A stretch of DNA of 16,947 nucleotides from CAZITB01 sp964542055. GTDB lineage: Bacteria; Planctomycetota; Phycisphaerae; Sedimentisphaerales; CAMDDF01. The notes under the pieces are model-generated. The model worked only from the letters and a program-made list of their open reading frames with translations. It searched no databases and was not told where the DNA came from. The translations under genes and the position numbers were made by a program. The stretch covers positions 1 through 16,947 of the forward strand of contig CAZITB010000059.1 of assembly GCA_964542055.1 (NCBI GenBank). Direction: 5' to 3'. Position 1 is the first letter of the stretch; the number at the start of each line of letters is the position of its first letter. This document shows positions 13,676-16,947 of the stretch, in pieces.

Positions 13676-13761
13676 TTTCGTGTCGCTTGCGCTCCACGCT
13701 TCCGGGTTTATTCAAAAGTTGCTCATGTTGCTAATCTCATCGCTGCCGCGATTGAGCTTTT
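13676..13761. repeat. 86-bp intergenic repeat, copy B
   Basis: Begins TTTCGTGTCGCTTGCGCTCC and ends TCATCGCTGCCGCGATTGAG plus CTTTT. About 8 of 86 positions differ from copy A. It touches the last base of the glyS stop codon at 13762. Same placement relative to a stop as copy A. Confidence 0.8.
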
Positions 13762-15222
13762 TTACATATCGAGTTTGTCGCGCAGGTAGTTTTTGACCTG
13801 GTCGAGGTTTAGCTTTTCCTGCTGCATGGAATCACGTTCGCGGATGGTTACAACGTTATCGCTGACGGTGTCGCCGTCGATGGTAACGCAATACGGGGTG
13901 CCGGCTTCGTCCTGTCTGCGGTAGCGGCGGCCGACGGCGCCTTTTTCGTCGTAGAAACAGGCGAAGTATTTTTTGAGATCATTGGCGAGATTCTGTGCTA
14001 TCTCGGGCATGCCTTCTTTTTTGACCAGCGGGAAAATCGCGGCTTTGATCGGGGCAAGCGAGGGATGGAACCGCAGCAGATTTCGTTTCTGGCCGTTGAC
14101 TTCGTCTTCGTCGTAGGCATCTACAAGGAAGGCAAGTGTGCTTCGGTCGATACCGGCTGAGGGTTCGATGACGTATGGGACGTAACGTTTCTTTTCCTGG
14201 TCGTCGAAGAATGACAGCGGGCCCTTTTCGTAATCTTGAGGTTCGTCGGCGAGTTTGGTTTTTACCAGGTCCTTGCCGTTTTCGAACCAGCTGGTCATGG
14301 ATCGCATGCCTCGCTGATGCTGGCGAAGGTCGTAGTCGGTGCGGTTGGCGATGCCTTCGAGTTCCTGCCAGTCGCCTGAACCGAATGGGAATTTGTATTC
14401 GACGTCCACGCAGCCTTTTGCGTAGTGGGCAAGTTCGTCGGGGTCGTGTTCGCGGAAGCGCAGGTTTTCGGGATTGATGCCGAAATCGGTGTACCATTTG
14501 AACCGCTGCTGTTTCCAGTGCTCATACCATTGGTCGTCGGTGCCGGGTTCGCAGAAGAATTCCAGCTCGGCTTGTTCGAATTCGCGGGTGCGGAAGATGA
14601 ATGCCTTGGTGGTTACTTCGTTGCGGAAGCTTTTGCCGATCTGTGCGATGCCGAAGGGGATCTTAACGCGTGTGCTGTCGAGGACGTTGCGGAAGTTGGC
14701 GAAGATGCCCTGTGCGGTTTCCGGTCTGAGGTAAATTTTCATGGTATCGTCGGCGTTTGCGCCCATTTCGGTTTCGAACATGAGTTTGAATGCCATCGGT
14801 TTTGTGAACTGGCCGATTGTGCCGCATGCGGGGCAAATTTTGCCGGCAAGTTCAGCTGCTTCTTTTTCTGCTGATTCGATGTTGACATGGCCGGTGTGTT
14901 CGCCGTCTTCGAGGTGGTCAACGCGGGTTCGGGTGTTGCATTTTTTGCAAACCGTTACCAGGTCGGCGAATTTGTCGGCATGGCCGGAGGATTTCCAAAC
15001 CATCGGGTGCATCAGGATCGAGCAGTCCACGCCTACGACGTCGTCGCGCATTTGGACGACTGCCTTCCACCATGCGCTGCGGACGTTGCGTTTTAGTTCT
15101 GAGCCGAGCGGGCCGTAATCGTAGCAGCTTGCCAGTCCGCCGTAAATTTCGCTTGACTGAAATATAAAACCTCTTCTTTTGCAGAGGGAAACGATATCTT
15201 CTAATTTTGTCAGTTTTGCCAT
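13762..15222 (-). CDS. glyS: glycyl-tRNA synthetase, alpha2 (eukaryote/archaea-like) type
   Basis: A class II synthetase that charges tRNA-Gly as a homodimer; many bacteria use the unrelated (alpha-beta)2 form instead. Seen: the opening LTKLEDIVSLCKRRGFIFQS; the substrate loop YGGLASCYDYGPLG (27-40); a zinc-binding pair VCKKC (Cys92, Cys95) and ICPAC (Cys130, Cys133); YLRPETAQGIF (164-174). Motif 2 is FRNEVTTKAFIFRTREFEQ (199-217) and motif 3 PSAGIDRSTLAFL. The anticodon-binding domain follows, with QDEAGTPYCVTID and TIRERDSMQQ. 486 aa is normal. AAAGGA stands 6 nt before the ATG. It lies 88 nt after mutS. Confidence 0.97.
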   Translation of the reverse strand: MAKLTKLEDIVSLCKRRGFIFQSSEIYGGLASCYDYGPLGSELKRNVRSAWWKAVVQMRDDVVGVDCSILMHPMVWKSSGHADKFADLVTVCKKCNTRTRVDHLEDGEHTGHVNIESAEKEAAELAGKICPACGTIGQFTKPMAFKLMFETEMGANADDTMKIYLRPETAQGIFANFRNVLDSTRVKIPFGIAQIGKSFRNEVTTKAFIFRTREFEQAELEFFCEPGTDDQWYEHWKQQRFKWYTDFGINPENLRFREHDPDELAHYAKGCVDVEYKFPFGSGDWQELEGIANRTDYDLRQHQRGMRSMTSWFENGKDLVKTKLADEPQDYEKGPLSFFDDQEKKRYVPYVIEPSAGIDRSTLAFLVDAYDEDEVNGQKRNLLRFHPSLAPIKAAIFPLVKKEGMPEIAQNLANDLKKYFACFYDEKGAVGRRYRRQDEAGTPYCVTIDGDTVSDNVVTIRERDSMQQEKLNLDQVKNYLRDKLDM

Positions 15223-15310
15223 TTTGGTTCCTTTTTGAAAATTTCCATACGAAAAGCCAGTATTTTACCCCAAATCAGGCAAAAAACAAGCCAAAAGACA
15301 AAAGCGGCCG

Positions 15311-16947
15311 TTATTGCATTTCTTTTTTGATTTGGCTGAGGAGGTTTATGGCTTCTATGGGGGTGAGGTTGTTTATGTCGGTTTGGGCTAGTTTGTCGAG
15401 GACGGATTTGTTTTTCTGGATGAATAGCGAGTCGGTATCTTCTTTGACGGTTTTGGTTTTGGTGAAATGTTCGCTGGAGGCTTCTTTTGTGAATGTGGCT
15501 TCGAGGTCGTCGAGGATTTCCCTGCTGCGGTCGATTATGGAATTGGGCACGCCGGCGAGTTTGGCGACATGTACACCGTAGGATTTGTCGGTTCCGCCGG
15601 GGACGATCTTGTGCAGGAATACGATTTCGTCCATCCATTCGCGAACAGCGACGTTGCAGTTACTTACGTTTTCGAGGATTTCGGAAAGCTGGGTCAGCTG
15701 GTGATAATGTGTCGCGAAAAGCGTACGGCATTTGAGGGTTGTGGCGAGATATTCGGTAATCGCCCAGGCCAGGGACAGGCCGTCATAGGTGCTTGTGCCC
15801 CTGCCGATTTCGTCGAGAATAACAAGGGAACGGTCGGTGGCGTTGTTGACGATGTTGGCGGTTTCGGTCATTTCGACCATGAAAGTGGATTGGCCTCTTA
15901 GCAGTTCATCGCTTGCTCCGACTCGTGTGAATATCCGGTCAACGACTCCGATGGTCGCGGACTGGGCGGGGATAAATGAGCCGGTCTGGGCGAGCAGAAC
16001 AAGCAGAGCGGTCTGGCGGATGTAGGTGCTTTTACCTGCCATGTTGGGGCCGGTGATTATGGTCAGTTCTTTTTTGTCAGCAAGTTCAACATCGTTGGGG
16101 ACGAATTCTGCGCCAAGCGACTGGGCCAGAACCGGGTGTTTGCCTTCGATTATCTCGAGCTGTTTATCGTCAGTTATGGTCGGGCGAATGTAGTTTCGTT
16201 CCATTGCAAGAACAGCTAAGCTGGTCAGGCAGTCGCAGGTGGCGATGCAATCGGCAAGCGACTGCAAGCGGGAGATATACCGTGTGCTTTCCTGCCTGAT
16301 CTGTTCGAAAATTTTGTTTTCGAGTTCGATGGCTTTATCTTGTGCGCCGAGGACCTGGTCTTCGTAACTTTTGAGTTCTTCGGTGATGTACCGCTCGGCG
16401 TTTTTAATTGTTTGCTTGCGGACATAATTTGCGGGGACTTTGTCGGCGTACTGGCGGGGAGTTTCGAGGTAGTAGCCGAAGACGCGGTTATAGCCTATTT
16501 TAAGTTTATCGATGCCGGTAAGCTCTATCTGCTGCTGCTGATATTTGGCAAGGAAGGATTTGCCGTCTTTGCTTATTCCGCGCAGTTGGTCGAGTTCTTC
16601 GCTGAAGCCGGTTTTTATAACGCCGCCGTCTCGAAGGTGCGAGGGTGCATTTTCATCGATGGCTGCTTCGAGCATGTCTGCCAGTTCATCCATCGAGTCG
16701 CAATTTTTGCAGAGTTTAAGGAGGATATCAGATTTGAAAGTTGCTAGTTTTTCGCGCAGCTGGGGTATTCGCCTAAGCGTTGCCGCAAGTGCGAGCAGGT
16801 CGCGAGGGTTTGTTCGGAAGGTGCTGATCCTGGCGGCGATACGTTCGAGATCGAATACTCCTTTGAGCTGGTTGCGGATTTCCCAAAGCTGTGTTTGATT
16901 GAGGATCAATTCTTCGAGAGCATCCTGGCGCAGCTGAATATGGCTGA
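15311..16947 (-). CDS. mutS: DNA mismatch repair protein MutS, N-terminal part outside the window
   Basis: MutS recognises base mismatches and small loops and starts repair with MutL. The window holds the middle and C-terminal part, about 545 residues. Seen: the core/lever region (FDLERIAARISTFRTNPRDL), the clamp with long helices (YITEELKSYEDQVLGAQDKA), then the ATPase domain. The Walker A is TGPNMAGKSTYIRQ, and GQSTFMVEMTETANI follows. Walker B is LVILDEIGRGTSTYDGLSLAW, and then comes LFATHYHQL. The end (TPIEAINLLSQIKKEM) is the usual C-terminal helix. The frame is open through the right edge; no true start lies in the window. The mismatch-reading N-terminal domain is not visible. Confidence 0.98.
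   Translation of the reverse strand, partial: SHIQLRQDALEELILNQTQLWEIRNQLKGVFDLERIAARISTFRTNPRDLLALAATLRRIPQLREKLATFKSDILLKLCKNCDSMDELADMLEAAIDENAPSHLRDGGVIKTGFSEELDQLRGISKDGKSFLAKYQQQQIELTGIDKLKIGYNRVFGYYLETPRQYADKVPANYVRKQTIKNAERYITEELKSYEDQVLGAQDKAIELENKIFEQIRQESTRYISRLQSLADCIATCDCLTSLAVLAMERNYIRPTITDDKQLEIIEGKHPVLAQSLGAEFVPNDVELADKKELTIITGPNMAGKSTYIRQTALLVLLAQTGSFIPAQSATIGVVDRIFTRVGASDELLRGQSTFMVEMTETANIVNNATDRSLVILDEIGRGTSTYDGLSLAWAITEYLATTLKCRTLFATHYHQLTQLSEILENVSNCNVAVREWMDEIVFLHKIVPGGTDKSYGVHVAKLAGVPNSIIDRSREILDDLEATFTKEASSEHFTKTKTVKEDTDSLFIQKNKSVLDKLAQTDINNLTPIEAINLLSQIKKEMQ

Noticed and set aside
13061..13761. CRISPR array
   Set aside because: Only two full copies, 86 bp long, separated by a gene; no short regular spacers.

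Overview
This is a draft-quality bacterial chromosomal window: there are two N-runs, 4381-4480 and 9600-9609. The translation and RNA-processing genes, an alpha2-type glycyl-tRNA synthetase, an I69/C10 propeptide protein, a secreted beta-helix protein and frequent GTG/TTG starts suggest Planctomycetota, perhaps the Phycisphaerae. That placement is inference from gene content and protein style, not from a marker search.

Layout. Positions 1-2950 are visibly AT-richer and look accessory. On the minus strand lie a truncated start (1-37), a lone C10-protease propeptide protein (123-782), and a short beta-helix protein (825-1374) whose signal-peptide codons are out of frame at a run of nine A. A gene-poor stretch (1375-2952) follows. 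It holds helically phased T-tracts, a 264-nt region that folds into a nested set of long helices and ends at an intrinsic terminator (candidate noncoding RNA), and two tiny ORFs with good ribosome sites and their own terminator. Positions 2953-3694 carry a hot-dog thioesterase and a RelB/DinJ-like antitoxin without a toxin.

Positions 3872-9026 form a plus-strand run: ffh, an unknown 110-aa gene, rpsP, trmD, rplS, yraN, a HAD phosphatase/mutase-like gene and tatD. It is packed tightly enough to be one or two operons and joins protein targeting (Ffh), ribosome building (S16, L19) and tRNA modification (TrmD). rimM, usual between rpsP and trmD, is absent.

Positions 9003-16947 form a minus-strand run read in the order mutS (partial), glyS, a YhcH-family gene, a three-helix membrane protein, asnS and prmC. 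The last three are almost certainly cotranscribed: there is a 2-nt gap before asnS and a TGATG overlap before prmC. prmC and tatD overlap tail to tail. An ~86-bp repeat sits just after the stop codons of glyS and the YhcH gene.

The best candidate for something undescribed is the structured-RNA locus at 1967-2272. Other points of interest are the T-tract array beside it, the coiled-coil insertion in AsnRS, the long Ala/Lys/Glu tail on S16 and the stand-alone I69 protein. Both N-runs are assembly features: the one in prmC is a false gap that can be closed by eye, and the one in ffh hides more sequence than its 100 Ns suggest.
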